Shown here piece by piece: positions 7,271-15,634 of a stretch of 64,000 nucleotides of DNA. The stretch is taken from the NCBI RefSeq assembly GCF_024345795.1, contig NZ_JAGQBU010000004.1:62001-126000 (forward strand). Direction: 5' to 3'. The notes below the pieces were generated by a model. It was not told where the DNA came from. It was given only the letters and a program-made list of their open reading frames with translations, and did no database searches. How positions within the stretch are numbered: the first letter of the stretch is position 1; each line of letters starts with the position of its first letter. Source of the stretch: Synechococcus sp. J7-Johnson (GTDB lineage: Bacteria; Cyanobacteriota; Cyanobacteriia; PCC-6307; Cyanobiaceae). A program made the translations under genes and the position numbers.

Positions 7271-8550
7271 GTGCCCCAGACCTTCCCAGCGGCCCCCAGG
7301 GCCCGGGGCGGTCCGCAGAGGCTCAGGCTTGGTCGGCTCAGCAGCTGGCGGGCCACGACATGGAGCATGTCGGGGTCGAAGCTTCCGGCCCGCTCCAGCG
7401 CCTCATCGGCGTAGGACCAATCCAGGCCATGGCCCAGCACCATCGCCTGGCGATCGGCAATCTGGCCGCAGGTCTGCCGGCCGGCCGCGGAGGCGCCGCG
7501 GAACTTGGCGATGGCCAGGGCCAGTTCCTCCTCGCTCAGGGGCTGATCCAGCAGCCGCTGCCACTCAGACAGCAACTCCGTGGTGGCCTCCGCGGCCCGC
7601 TCAGCAGAACTGGAGAGGTGGAACACGAAGGGGGCTGCGCCACAGCGGGCCGGGGCGTGGACACCCACGTCGTAGGCCAGGCCGTGATCTTCCCGCAGGG
7701 CCACGAACAACCGGCTCGACATGCCCACTCCCAGGTGGCATTGCAGCAAGCGCAGGGCAAGGGAGCGGGGATCGGCCAGGGGCACCGTGGCGGTCCCGAG
7801 CATCAGCACCAGCTGCTCGGTGTCCTGCTCCTCCAGCACCAGGGCCGGTTCGTTCTTCGCCTCCTGCCCACTCAGCAGCGACGGGGTTCGGCAGTTCCAG
7901 GCCGGGCTGCCGGCGGGCTGCAGCAATTCGATCAGGTCCTTGGGTGGCCGGCCCACCAGCACCAGTGCCGCCCCGTGCCCCCCCAGGGCTCCTGCGGCAT
8001 CCACCAACTGGGGACGATCAAGCCCGGCCAGTTCCGCCTCCACGCCCAGAGGGTCGTGGCCATAGGGGCCCTGGCCGAAAAGGTGGGAACGCAGCTGGTC
8101 GTGGGCCTGCTGGAACGGGTCTTCGCGCAGGCGTCCGAGGGTCTGCAGGTTCAGTTGCCTCTCGAGGCTGATCTGGTCAGGATCGAGCCAGGGGGACTGC
8201 ACCATGACCCCAAGCAAAGGCAGCAGGGCCGCAGCGTCGTCGCTGGCGCACTTCAGACTGATCACCAGGGCGTCTTCGCTGGCTTCGCAGCGCAATTCAT
8301 CGCCGAGACCCTCCACCAGATCAGCCAGTTGATCGCCGCTGAGGTCGCCGCAACCCCGGCTGAGCAGTCCTGCCAGCAGCTGGGCCCGGCCGCGCTGGCC
8401 TGGCGGATCGCCCGCGCTGCCACCACGGATCCAGAGCCTGGCGGAAAGGATCGCCGGCCCTGCTCGGCGCAGCACCGAGACCGGGCAGCCCCCGGGCAGC
8501 TCGAAGCACTCGGGCTGGGGAAGGGGAGGCAGGGGGGTGGAGCGGCTCAT
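7228..8550 (-). CDS. M16 family peptidase-like protein, non-catalytic partner
   Basis: A 440-residue two-lobed M16 (pitrilysin/MPP) fold protein. The zinc motif HxxEH, expected near residue 50-60, is replaced (QLLAG in RGRAQLLAGLLSRG), so it cannot be catalytic alone. The C-terminal part keeps the arginine/tyrosine-type loop typical of the inactive subunit (MSSRLFVALREDHGLAYDVG). The ATG at 8550 overlaps the stop of the catalytic M16 gene (ATGA), so the two are likely made together and form a heterodimer, as in bacterial M16B pairs. The substrate is unknown. Confidence 0.85.
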   Translation of the reverse strand: MSRSTPLPPLPQPECFELPGGCPVSVLRRAGPAILSARLWIRGGSAGDPPGQRGRAQLLAGLLSRGCGDLSGDQLADLVEGLGDELRCEASEDALVISLKCASDDAAALLPLLGVMVQSPWLDPDQISLERQLNLQTLGRLREDPFQQAHDQLRSHLFGQGPYGHDPLGVEAELAGLDRPQLVDAAGALGGHGAALVLVGRPPKDLIELLQPAGSPAWNCRTPSLLSGQEAKNEPALVLEEQDTEQLVLMLGTATVPLADPRSLALRLLQCHLGVGMSSRLFVALREDHGLAYDVGVHAPARCGAAPFVFHLSSSAERAAEATTELLSEWQRLLDQPLSEEELALAIAKFRGASAAGRQTCGQIADRQAMVLGHGLDWSYADEALERAGSFDPDMLHVVARQLLSRPSLSLCGPPRALGAAGKVWGTHPLGRPSGVQALS

Positions 8551-9824
8551 GCGGGCAGGGCCAACAGACGACAAGCGCGCTCGGGAGCCAGCAGAGGCAG
8601 CAGCTCAGCGCCGAGGCGCTCCACGCTCCAGCGCTGCAGCAGCTCCAGGGGATGGCTCAGCGGTTGCAGACGCCCCCAGAGGCACTGGTGACCGATCAGA
8701 CCCGCCACCGACGACGCCGACTCCAGGCCGAAGCGATATCCATTGGCCACCAGACGGCGGGCGCGCTCCAGCTCACTCTCGGGGGGAGGTGTGCAGCAGA
8801 TCTCCTGCCAGACCACCGCGATCTGCTCCTCCACCGCCGCCACCTGCTCTGGAGCGCAGACCGCCTCGAGCAGGGCCAGGCTGCCGGATTCGAGCACATT
8901 CAGATCCAGATCGATGCTCTCCACCAGGCGCAGGTCTTCGCGCAGCCGCTGCACCAGGCGACTGCGGCGCCCTTCGGCCAGCAGGCTGGTGAGCAGATCG
9001 GCGCCGGCCACCGCTTCCAGATCGGCGGCGGCGGGAAGCTGCCAGGCCATCAGCAGGCGGGCCGCCTCCAGACGGGGCAGCTCCAGTTCATGGACACCGG
9101 GACGCAGCTCCAGGGCTACCCCTGGTGGCGGTGCCGTGGCCTGGGAATCAAGCCCGGCCAGGGCACTGCTCGCCAGCAGGGTCTCGATCGGCAGTTGATC
9201 GATGGCACCGGCCAGGGCCAGGCTGCAGCGCCGAGGCCGGTAGGCGTTGTTGTGAAAGGAGGCCATCCCGTCTGGGGTCTGGGCCTTGAGGGCCCTGCGG
9301 TCCCCCAGGATCGGCCTGCCATAGGGGTGCCCTGGACAGGCCAGGGCTAGCAGGCGCTGGAAGGCAACCTCCTCGGGCTGATCCTCACTCTGGGCAAGCT
9401 CTTCGAGCACCACCTTGCGCTCCATCCGGAAATCGCCGGGATCGAGACGCGGCTTGAGCACCAGATCGAGCAGCAACTCCAGGGCTTCGGTCACCGCCTC
9501 CGCTGGCACGAGCACGTGGTAGTGCACGTCGTCGAAACCCGTGGCCGCATTGCTGCTGCCACCTAAAGACTCGATGCGGCGATCGAATTGCCCCGCCTCC
9601 AGGCGTTCACTGCCCTTGAAGACCATGTGCTCCAGGAAATGGGCCATCCCCTCCTGACCGGGCTCTTCACCGGCGCTGCCGGCCTGGCACCAGAAGTCGA
9701 GGCAGACCAGAGGGGCCTGCTCCTGGCGCAGACTCACCACCTCCACCCCATTGGCGAGGCGGAGCAGGCTGGGATCCTCGAAGCTGTCGGCAGCCTGGAG
9801 CGGCGGAGGGAAGGAAAGGGGCAA
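8547..9824 (-). CDS. M16 family zinc metallopeptidase, catalytic subunit
   Basis: A 425-residue processing-peptidase-like enzyme with the inverted zinc motif H62-FLE-H66 ([12 protein letters not shown]) and the distal glutamate region ([19 protein letters not shown]). The start is a TTG at 9824, the first codon of the open frame; no ATG lies between it and the conserved sequence, and a GTG about 27 codons in is an alternative. No signal peptide is obvious. It is coupled to the non-catalytic partner downstream and divergent from pcyA across a 56-base gap. Confidence 0.88.
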   Translation of the reverse strand: MPLSFPPPLQAADSFEDPSLLRLANGVEVVSLRQEQAPLVCLDFWCQAGSAGEEPGQEGMAHFLEHMVFKGSERLEAGQFDRRIESLGGSSNAATGFDDVHYHVLVPAEAVTEALELLLDLVLKPRLDPGDFRMERKVVLEELAQSEDQPEEVAFQRLLALACPGHPYGRPILGDRRALKAQTPDGMASFHNNAYRPRRCSLALAGAIDQLPIETLLASSALAGLDSQATAPPPGVALELRPGVHELELPRLEAARLLMAWQLPAAADLEAVAGADLLTSLLAEGRRSRLVQRLREDLRLVESIDLDLNVLESGSLALLEAVCAPEQVAAVEEQIAVVWQEICCTPPPESELERARRLVANGYRFGLESASSVAGLIGHQCLWGRLQPLSHPLELLQRWSVERLGAELLPLLAPERACRLLALPA

Positions 9825-9880
9825 CGGCTGGACCGAACGGGCGTGGCAGGATCAACATTCTGCTGGCCGAGGCTGCCCAC

Positions 9881-10645
9881 GTGACCTCAACCGTCCCCGC
9901 CCCCAGCCCCGACCAGCGCCCCGCCGCCTCTGGCCTGCATCCCCTCGTGGATGCCCTGGCGGAAACTATCCGCAGCAGCTGGAGCACACTGCCGGGGCTT
10001 GCTCCCCTGGCCATCGACCAGGATCTCGAGGCGATCAGCGGCAGCCTCGACGGCGAAAAGCTGTTCATTCACAATGAGCTGCGCCGCTGCCGCGGCCTGC
10101 GCAAACTCCATCTGGAAACCGCCCGGCTGGGTGCGGGTCTGCAGATCCTGCACTGCGTGTTCTTCCCTGATCCCCGCTACGACCTGCCCGTCTTCGGCGC
10201 CGACATCGTTGCAGGCCCCGCTGGAGTGTCAGCCGCCATCGCCGATCTCTCCCCCACGGGCGGGGAGCTGGCGGCCGGGATCGCTTCCGATCTGGCCGCC
10301 TTGCCGCGGCGCCCTTACAGCCAGCCGCGGGAGCTGCCTGCCTGGGGGACGATCTTCTCCCCTTACGTGCGCTTCGTACGGCCGGTGACCGAAGAGGAGG
10401 AAGGCTGGTTCCTGGAGGAGGTGGTGGCGCTGCTGGCGGTGATGGCCAAGGCAGTGGCCATCACGCCGGAGCAGGCTGTTGATGACCCCGCTACGGTTTT
10501 CCGGTATCACGGCCAACTTTCGTATTGCCAGCAGCAGAAACGGAACGACAAAACCCGCCGCGTGCTGGAGAAGGCGTTCAATCCGAGCTGGGCGGATCGC
10601 TACATCGAGAAGCTCCTGTTCGACGATCCCCCCTCGCCCGCATGA
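9881..10645 (+). CDS. pcyA: Phycocyanobilin:ferredoxin oxidoreductase
   Basis: A 254-residue ferredoxin-dependent bilin reductase that converts biliverdin IX-alpha to phycocyanobilin, the chromophore of phycobiliproteins and phytochromes. The key residues are present: E79 (HLETA), H91 ([10 protein letters not shown]) and D108 (FGADIV), which correspond to E76, H88 and D105 of the Synechocystis enzyme. The start is a GTG at 9881. The stop overlaps the ATG of the devB-like gene as ATGA, so this pigment enzyme is translationally linked to an ABC exporter operon. Confidence 0.95.
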   Translation: MTSTVPAPSPDQRPAASGLHPLVDALAETIRSSWSTLPGLAPLAIDQDLEAISGSLDGEKLFIHNELRRCRGLRKLHLETARLGAGLQILHCVFFPDPRYDLPVFGADIVAGPAGVSAAIADLSPTGGELAAGIASDLAALPRRPYSQPRELPAWGTIFSPYVRFVRPVTEEEEGWFLEEVVALLAVMAKAVAITPEQAVDDPATVFRYHGQLSYCQQQKRNDKTRRVLEKAFNPSWADRYIEKLLFDDPPSPA

Positions 10646-11556
10646 GCGGCCTGCCGCTGCGACCGGTGCTCATCGGCGCAGCTGCCCTGCTGCTTGTAGC
10701 CGGGACGATCACCCTGATCAGCCGCAGCCAGCAGGGCGTCAAACCGGAGGCAGAGCCCCAGACCGTTGCCCAGCCCAGGACGCTGGAAGCGGTCTCGGCT
10801 CTGGGACGCCTTGAGCCAGCCGGTGACATCCGCAAGCTGGCAGCACCGATCACCGGCATCGGAGGCAGCCCCCGGATCACCGAGCTGTTGGTGGAGGAGG
10901 GTCAGCGGGTGCAGGCGGGCCAGTTGCTGGCGACCTTCGACACCGGCCCCGCCCTTCAGGCCCAGCGGCGGCTGCTCCAGAGCCGCATCGCCAACCTCAC
11001 CGACCAGGTGACCCTGCTAGGGCGGGAAATCTCCCGCTACCGCCAACTGGCCAAAGCGGGTGCCACCCCTCCCGCCGACCTCGAAAGCCGCGAACTCACC
11101 CTGGTGGAGCTCAAGGGCAATCTGCGCGAAGCCCAGGACGAACTGGTCAAGACGGAGGCCGATCTGGTGAACACGGTGTTGCGGGCTCCGTTCAGCGGCA
11201 CCGTGCTGAAGCTGCAATCGCGGGTGGGGGAGCGCCCCGGCGATGACGGAATCCTCGAGCTGGGTGCCAGCGACCAGATGGAGGTGCTCGCCGAGGTGTA
11301 CGAGAGCGACATCAACCGCCTGCGACTGGGCCAGCGGGCCAGTGTCACCAGCGAGAACGGGGGCTTCAGCGGCACCCTCAATGGTCGGGTGATCAGGATC
11401 AGCCCCCAGGTACGCCAGCGTGATGTGCTCTCCACCGACCCCACCGGTGATGCCGATGCGCGCATTGTGGAAGTGCGGCTCGCCCTGGATCCGGCCGACA
11501 TCCCCCGGATCAGCACTCGCGCCGGACTCAAGACCGTGATTCGCTTCGAGCCATGA
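10642..11556 (+). CDS. devB: ABC exporter membrane fusion protein, DevB/HlyD family
   Basis: A 304-residue periplasmic adaptor. It has an N-terminal membrane anchor (residues about 5-24), then the biotinyl-lipoyl-like half domains ([30 protein letters not shown]), an alpha-hairpin coiled coil (about 115-175), and the closing lipoyl and beta-barrel domains. DevB-type proteins work with DevC permease and DevA ATPase, and with TolC, to export glycolipids or other amphiphiles. The start ATG at 10642 overlaps the pcyA stop. In a unicellular non-heterocystous lineage the cargo is unknown. Confidence 0.88.
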   Translation: MSGLPLRPVLIGAAALLLVAGTITLISRSQQGVKPEAEPQTVAQPRTLEAVSALGRLEPAGDIRKLAAPITGIGGSPRITELLVEEGQRVQAGQLLATFDTGPALQAQRRLLQSRIANLTDQVTLLGREISRYRQLAKAGATPPADLESRELTLVELKGNLREAQDELVKTEADLVNTVLRAPFSGTVLKLQSRVGERPGDDGILELGASDQMEVLAEVYESDINRLRLGQRASVTSENGGFSGTLNGRVIRISPQVRQRDVLSTDPTGDADARIVEVRLALDPADIPRISTRAGLKTVIRFEP

Positions 11557-12740
11557 GAGCCTGGCCCGGTCTGGCGGCGATCTGGAACCGACGCCGGATT
11601 CCCCTGGCCTGGCTGCTGCTCACCCGCCAACCGGCCCGGTTGGCGGTGGCCCTGGCGGGCATCAGCTTCGCCGGGATCCTGATGTTCATGCAGTTCGGCT
11701 TCCGTGACGGGCTGTTCGACGCCAGCGTCACGGTGCACAAGCTGTTCGACGCCGACCTGGTGCTGCTCAGCCCCCGCTCCAGCAGTTCGGTGAGCATGGC
11801 CGGCTTTCCTCGCCGGCGTCTGGTCCAGACCCTGGCCGATCCCGACGTGGCCGGCATCACGCCGGTGCACTGGAATCTTGTGATCTGGCGGAATCCCAAA
11901 GATCTCAGCACCCGCTCGATCCTGGCCCTGGGATTCGAGCCTGGCGATCCCCTGTTAACCGTTCCAGGCCTGACAGCGAAGGCCAGGGTGCTCAACCAGC
12001 GGGGTCGGGTGCTCTTCGATGAACTCTCTAGGCCTGAGTTCGGGCCCGTGGCCGAATGGTTCCGGGCGGGCCGCACGGTGGAGAGCGAAATCGGTGGAAA
12101 GCGGGTGCGTGTAGGCGGCCTCGTGGCCCTAGGGGTGTCGTTCGGGGCCGACGGCAACATCCTCACCAGCAGCGAGACCTACCTGCAACTGCTGCCCAAC
12201 ACGCCCCCCGGCAGCATCGAAGTGGGCCTGATCCGCCTGCGCCCGGGGGCGGATCCCGCCTTGGTGATGAAGCGCCTCAAGGACTCCCTGCCCAAGGACG
12301 TGAACGTGTTCACCAAACAGGGCTTCATGGACTTCGAGAAGGACTACTGGCGCAACAGCACGGCCATCGGCTTCATCTTCACCCTCGGAGCCGCCATGGG
12401 CTTCATTGTCGGTTGCGTGATCGTTTACCAGATCCTCTACAGCGATGTGAGTGATCACCTGCCGGAATACGCCACCTTGATGGCGATGGGGTATCGCCTC
12501 TCCACCCTGCTGGGGGTCGTGGCAAGGGAAGGGTTGCTGCTGGCGCTGCTCGGCTACCTGCCGGCCTACGCCGCCGGCCAGGGCCTCTATGCGCTGGTGC
12601 GATCAGCGACCCGTCTCCCGGTGTACATGGACATGCCCCGGGCCGTCCTGGTGTTCAGTCTGATCCTGGTGATGTGCATGGGTTCGGCCGGCATGGCGAT
12701 GCGCCGCCTCGGGGATGCCGACCCCGCCGAGATCTTCTGA
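11553..12740 (+). CDS. devC: ABC exporter permease, DevC/MacB-FtsX type
   Basis: A 395-residue inner-membrane permease. Its topology is that of the DevC family: one N-terminal span (about 26-48), a large periplasmic domain (about 50-265), then three C-terminal spans (about 272-300, 318-345, 360-385) with the FtsX-like core. The sequence LLLTRQPARLAVALAGISFAGILMF is typical of the N-terminal span. It overlaps devB as ATGA and is followed by the ATPase after 22 bases, which completes a pcyA-devB-devC-devA unit. Confidence 0.88.
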   Translation: MRAWPGLAAIWNRRRIPLAWLLLTRQPARLAVALAGISFAGILMFMQFGFRDGLFDASVTVHKLFDADLVLLSPRSSSSVSMAGFPRRRLVQTLADPDVAGITPVHWNLVIWRNPKDLSTRSILALGFEPGDPLLTVPGLTAKARVLNQRGRVLFDELSRPEFGPVAEWFRAGRTVESEIGGKRVRVGGLVALGVSFGADGNILTSSETYLQLLPNTPPGSIEVGLIRLRPGADPALVMKRLKDSLPKDVNVFTKQGFMDFEKDYWRNSTAIGFIFTLGAAMGFIVGCVIVYQILYSDVSDHLPEYATLMAMGYRLSTLLGVVAREGLLLALLGYLPAYAAGQGLYALVRSATRLPVYMDMPRAVLVFSLILVMCMGSAGMAMRRLGDADPAEIF

Positions 12741-12762
12741 ACGCCGCCCCAGCCGTGTCGCC

Positions 12763-13494
12763 ATGACAGCCTCTCCCTCGTCCCTTCAAGCCCGCTCTGC
12801 CCCGGCTGGTTCCCCGCTGCCGATGGTCGAGGTGGAAGGTCTCTGCCATTGGTATGGAGCCGGTGAGATGCGCCGTCAGGTTCTCCAGCAGGTGAGCCTG
12901 ACCATCCAGCCCGGGGAGGTGGTGCTGCTCACTGGTCCCTCGGGTTGCGGCAAGACCACCCTGCTCACCCTGGTGGGAGCCCTGCGCCAGGTGCAGCAGG
13001 GCCAGGTGCGGGTGCTGGGCCAGCACCTGAACGACTCCAGCCGGAAGCAGCGTCAGCAACTGCGGCGGCGCATCGGCATGATCTTCCAGGGACACAACCT
13101 GCTGCGCTGCCTCAGCGCCGAGCAGAACGTGCAGATGGGCTCCGACCTCCTGCCCAACCTCAGCTACCGGGCCCGGCGCGATCAGGCGCGCGAGTGGCTG
13201 CGGGCGGTCGGACTCGGCGACCATCTCGACAAACTGCCCCACGGGCTCTCCGGAGGCCAGAAGCAACGGGTGGCGATCGCCCGGGCCCTGGCGGCCCACC
13301 CCCGCCTGCTGCTGGCCGATGAACCCACCGCTGCGCTCGACAAACAGAGCGGTCGCGAGGTGGTGGATCTGCTCAAGCGTCTCGCCAGGGAGCAGCACTG
13401 CGCAGTGCTGATGGTGACCCACGACCCCCGCATCCTGGATGTGGCCGACCGGCTTGTGCAGATGGAGGACGGCCGCCTGATGGCCATTGGGTGA
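12763..13494 (+). CDS. devA: ABC exporter ATP-binding protein, DevA/LolD family
   Basis: A 243-residue ATPase with all nucleotide-binding motifs: Walker A GPSGCGKTT, Q-loop MIFQGHNLLRCLS, signature LSGGQKQRVAIARAL, Walker B LLLADEPTAALD and the switch histidine in VTHDPR. ATG 12763 was preferred to the upstream in-frame 12715, which would overlap devC by 26 bases and add unrelated residues. It powers the DevB/DevC exporter. A possible hairpin follows the stop at 13497-13523. Confidence 0.92.
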   Translation: MTASPSSLQARSAPAGSPLPMVEVEGLCHWYGAGEMRRQVLQQVSLTIQPGEVVLLTGPSGCGKTTLLTLVGALRQVQQGQVRVLGQHLNDSSRKQRQQLRRRIGMIFQGHNLLRCLSAEQNVQMGSDLLPNLSYRARRDQAREWLRAVGLGDHLDKLPHGLSGGQKQRVAIARALAAHPRLLLADEPTAALDKQSGREVVDLLKRLAREQHCAVLMVTHDPRILDVADRLVQMEDGRLMAIG

Positions 13495-13496
13495 AG

Positions 13497-13523
13497 GTTG
13501 GTAGGGTGGAAGATCACCCCAAC
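13497..13523 (+). terminator. Possible hairpin between devA and the 51-aa gene
   Basis: GTTGG (13497-13501) can pair with CCAAC (13519-13523), and GGTG (13505-13508) with CACC (13515-13518), leaving a three-base bulge and a six-base loop. No U-run follows, and it sits only 17 bases before the next ATG. It could be an attenuator or part of the leader of the small gene rather than a true terminator. Confidence 0.35.
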
Positions 13524-13539
13524 GAGCCCGAAGCAGTTC

Positions 13540-13695
13540 ATGGCGAAACGCAGGAACCTCAAGAAAGAAAAGCAGGAGCGCAACCGCTCCTACGCCCGCA
13601 AGTTCAAGAAGCGCAAGCTCCGCAACGACGGCCGTGGTGAAGGGGCCGGAAACGGCGTCACCGGTACTGCCAACAACGGCGGCGCCGCCGACTGA
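13540..13695 (+). CDS. Small, very basic protein of unknown function (51 aa)
   Basis: A 51-residue protein whose first 35 residues are dominated by lysine and arginine (MAKRRNLKKEKQERNRSYARKFKKRK), followed by a glycine/asparagine/alanine tail. I recall similar MAKRRNLKKEK proteins in picocyanobacteria without an assigned role. The composition suggests RNA or ribosome contact, which is inference. ATG 13540 is chosen because the open frame back to GTG 13498 runs through the hairpin leader. It is followed by a strong hairpin. Confidence 0.65.
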   Translation: MAKRRNLKKEKQERNRSYARKFKKRKLRNDGRGEGAGNGVTGTANNGGAAD

Positions 13696-13697
13696 TC

Positions 13698-13724
13698 CGG
13701 GAGCGGTGCGCTCACCAGCTCCCG
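13698..13724 (+). terminator. Strong hairpin after the small basic protein gene
   Basis: CGGGAGC (13698-13704) pairs with GCTCCCG (13718-13724), and GGTG (13705-13708) with CACC (13713-13716), around a CGCT loop with one bulged A. This is an 11-pair stem, four bases after the stop and 11 bases before the glycosyltransferase ATG. There is no U-run, so it may act in mRNA stability or as a translational control element as well as a weak terminator. Confidence 0.5.
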
Positions 13725-13734
13725 CAGCCAAGCC

Positions 13735-14667
13735 ATGTTCCCCAGCGTCGTCATCCCCACCTACAACCGCCGGCCGATCCTGGAGAAGGCACTGCTGGCG
13801 CTGGAGGATCAGCAGTTGGAGCCCCCCCTCGAGGGCTACGAAGTGGTGGTGGTCGATGACGGCTCCACAGACGGCACCGCCGAGTGGCTGCGGCAGGAGG
13901 CGGGGCGTTTCCCCCATGTGCGCCTGATCGAGCAGGACCATGGCGGACCCGCCGAAGGCCGCAACCGAGGCGTGGATCACGCCCGCGGTGATGTGATCGT
14001 CTTCATCGACAGCGATCTGGTGGTCACCGGCACCTTCCTGCTGGAGCATGCCCGGTCCCTGGCAGCCCGCTGGCAGCGCAGCGGTAACCGGCTCTGCTTC
14101 ACCTATGGGGCTGTGATCAACACGGCCAATTTCGAGGACCCCACCAGCGAACCTCACAAGCTGAGCGATCACTCCTGGGCCTACTTCGCCACCGGCAACG
14201 TAGCGATCGATCGCCAGCTGCTGGAACGCTCCGGCCTGTTCGACACCGGCTTCCGCCTCTACGGCTGGGAGGATCTGGAGCTGGGGGAAAGGCTGCGCCG
14301 GCTGGGGGTGGAGCTGGTGCGCTGTCCGGCGGCAGTGGGGTACCACTGGCATCCCGCCCTCAGCCTGGAGCAACTGCCAGACCTGGTGCGGATCGAGCAG
14401 GAGCGGGCCCGTATGGGGCTGGTGTTCTACCGGAAGCACCCCACCCGGCGAGTGCGCTTCATCATTCAGTTCACCTGGTGGCACCGCCTGCTCTGGGAGC
14501 TGCTCACACTCGGGGGCCTGGTGAACGAGCGCACGCTCCGGCCGCTGCTGGCCTGGCTGATCCGTCATGGCCAGAACGCTCTGGCCATGGAGCTGCTGCG
14601 TTTGCCGCTCAACCGCCTGGGAGTGCGCGCCCTGTTCCGCGAAGCCCGCGCCGAGGGCCTTCGCTGA
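13735..14667 (+). CDS. Family 2 glycosyltransferase
   Basis: A 310-residue GT-A fold glycosyltransferase. It has the N-terminal nucleotide-sugar site (VVIPTYNRRPILEKAL, YEVVVVDDGSTDGTAEWL), the metal-binding IDSD at about residue 90, and the acceptor-side motif GWEDLELGERLRRLG with the ED catalytic pair. A hydrophobic C-terminal patch (IIQFTWWHRLLWELLTLGG) may bind the membrane. Donor and acceptor cannot be told from sequence. It lies between a small basic protein and rpsB, with no other polysaccharide gene nearby. Confidence 0.88.
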   Translation: MFPSVVIPTYNRRPILEKALLALEDQQLEPPLEGYEVVVVDDGSTDGTAEWLRQEAGRFPHVRLIEQDHGGPAEGRNRGVDHARGDVIVFIDSDLVVTGTFLLEHARSLAARWQRSGNRLCFTYGAVINTANFEDPTSEPHKLSDHSWAYFATGNVAIDRQLLERSGLFDTGFRLYGWEDLELGERLRRLGVELVRCPAAVGYHWHPALSLEQLPDLVRIEQERARMGLVFYRKHPTRRVRFIIQFTWWHRLLWELLTLGGLVNERTLRPLLAWLIRHGQNALAMELLRLPLNRLGVRALFREARAEGLR

Positions 14668-14715
14668 CCGTTTGGTAGCTTGGATTGTCCTTAATAAACC
14701 GCACACCTGTCCGTT

Positions 14716-14757
14716 TCGGGTGCTCAGTCGGCACCGATGGCCCCTTTCAGGGTCATC
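14716..14757 (+). promoter_or_regulatory. rpsB leader with two consecutive hairpins
   Basis: The 138-base gap upstream of rpsB holds two adjacent potential hairpins. The first pairs GGTGC (14719-14723) with GCACC (14731-14735). The second pairs GATGGCCC (14736-14743) with GGGTCATC (14750-14757), eight pairs including one G-U, around a six-base loop. Upstream, TTAATAAA (14690-14697) is the only A/T-rich block and could hold the -10 element. Ribosomal protein S2 controls its own operon through a leader in many bacteria, so an S2-binding leader is possible but unproven. Confidence 0.4.
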
Positions 14758-14805
14758 GCGTCTGATCCCTGGCAGGTGGAGGCGAACCCGAAACCCTTCT
14801 CAACC

Positions 14806-15522
14806 ATGGCTGTTGTCACCCTCTCCGAGATGATGGAGGCTGGGGCCCACTTCGGGCACCAGACGCGTCGCTGGAATCCCAAGATGTCGCGCTACATCTA
14901 TTGCGCGCGCAATGGAGTTCATATCATCGATCTAGTGCAGACCGCCGTCTGCATGAACAACGCCTACAAGTGGACTCGCAATGCCTCCCGCAGTGGCAAG
15001 CGTTTCCTCTTCGTTGGCACCAAGAAACAGGCCTCCGAGGTGATCGCCATCGAGGCCACCCGCTGCGGCGCCGCCTATGTGAACCAGCGCTGGCTGGGCG
15101 GCATGCTCACCAACTGGAGCACGATGCGTGCCCGCATCGACCGCCTCAAGGATCTCGAGCGGATGGAGAGCTCCGGCGCCATCGCCATGCGACCGAAGAA
15201 GGAAGCGGCCGTGCTGCGCCGGGAACTGGAGCGTCTGCAGAAGTACCTCGGCGGCCTCAAGTCGATGCGTCGTCTTCCCGATGTGGTGGTGCTGGTCGAC
15301 CAGCGCCGGGAGAATAACGCCGTGCTCGAGTGCCGCAAACTCGACATCCCCCTGGTGTCGATGCTCGACACCAATTGCGACCCTGATCTGGCTGACGTGC
15401 CCATCCCCTGCAACGACGACGCGGTTCGCTCCGTACAGCTGGTGCTTGGCAGGCTCGCCGACGCGATCAACGAAGGTCGCCACGGCAGCCAGGAGCAACG
15501 CGCCGAAGACGACGAGGCCTGA
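14806..15522 (+). CDS. rpsB: 30S ribosomal protein S2
   Basis: A 238-residue ribosomal protein S2, essential for the 30S subunit and for recruiting S1. It begins with the family N-terminus [27 protein letters not shown] and shows [19 protein letters not shown] and the C-terminal core [29 protein letters not shown]. Length is typical of bacterial S2, with a short acidic tail. The ATG at 14806 is fixed by homology; the earlier in-frame ATG at 14737 lies in the structured leader. tsf follows after 112 bases, the usual rpsB-tsf order. Confidence 0.97.
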   Translation: MAVVTLSEMMEAGAHFGHQTRRWNPKMSRYIYCARNGVHIIDLVQTAVCMNNAYKWTRNASRSGKRFLFVGTKKQASEVIAIEATRCGAAYVNQRWLGGMLTNWSTMRARIDRLKDLERMESSGAIAMRPKKEAAVLRRELERLQKYLGGLKSMRRLPDVVVLVDQRRENNAVLECRKLDIPLVSMLDTNCDPDLADVPIPCNDDAVRSVQLVLGRLADAINEGRHGSQEQRAEDDEA

Positions 15523-15539
15523 AGCCAGTCGACACCATG

Positions 15540-15561
15540 AACTCAGGCCCTGGCCTGAGTT
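15540..15561 (+). promoter_or_regulatory. Perfect 10-bp inverted repeat in the rpsB-tsf spacer (first hairpin)
   Basis: Bases 15540-15549 and 15552-15561 are a perfect 10-bp inverted repeat separated by two bases; in RNA this would be an 8-9 pair stem with a small loop. It starts 17 bases after the rpsB stop. The next bases (TTGTCC) give only two Us, so it is a weak intrinsic terminator at most. Confidence 0.6.
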
Positions 15562-15567
15562 TGTCCT

Positions 15568-15592
15568 GGGGTTCCAAGCTGTCTGGAACCCC
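15568..15592 (+). promoter_or_regulatory. Second hairpin in the rpsB-tsf spacer
   Basis: GGGGTTCCA (15568-15576) pairs perfectly with TGGAACCCC (15584-15592) around a seven-base loop. With the first hairpin it makes a tandem pair just before the pyrimidine-rich tsf leader. The arrangement suggests partial termination or RNA processing that sets the S2 to EF-Ts ratio; this is inference. Confidence 0.6.
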
Positions 15593-15634
15593 TGAGATCA
15601 CTCCCCCCAACCCTTCCCCTCCCTAACTCCTCCC

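Noticed and set aside
7228-8550. The second M16 gene as a broken peptidase because HxxEH is absent
   Set aside because: Bacterial M16B enzymes commonly work as a pair of one catalytic and one non-catalytic subunit; full length and ATGA coupling support a functional partner.
12655-14706. A 683-codon open frame on the minus strand opposite devA, the small basic gene and the GT2 gene
   Set aside because: It is antisense to three recognisable genes, is rich in Gln/His/Ala as expected for a GC-driven shadow frame, and shows no known motif.
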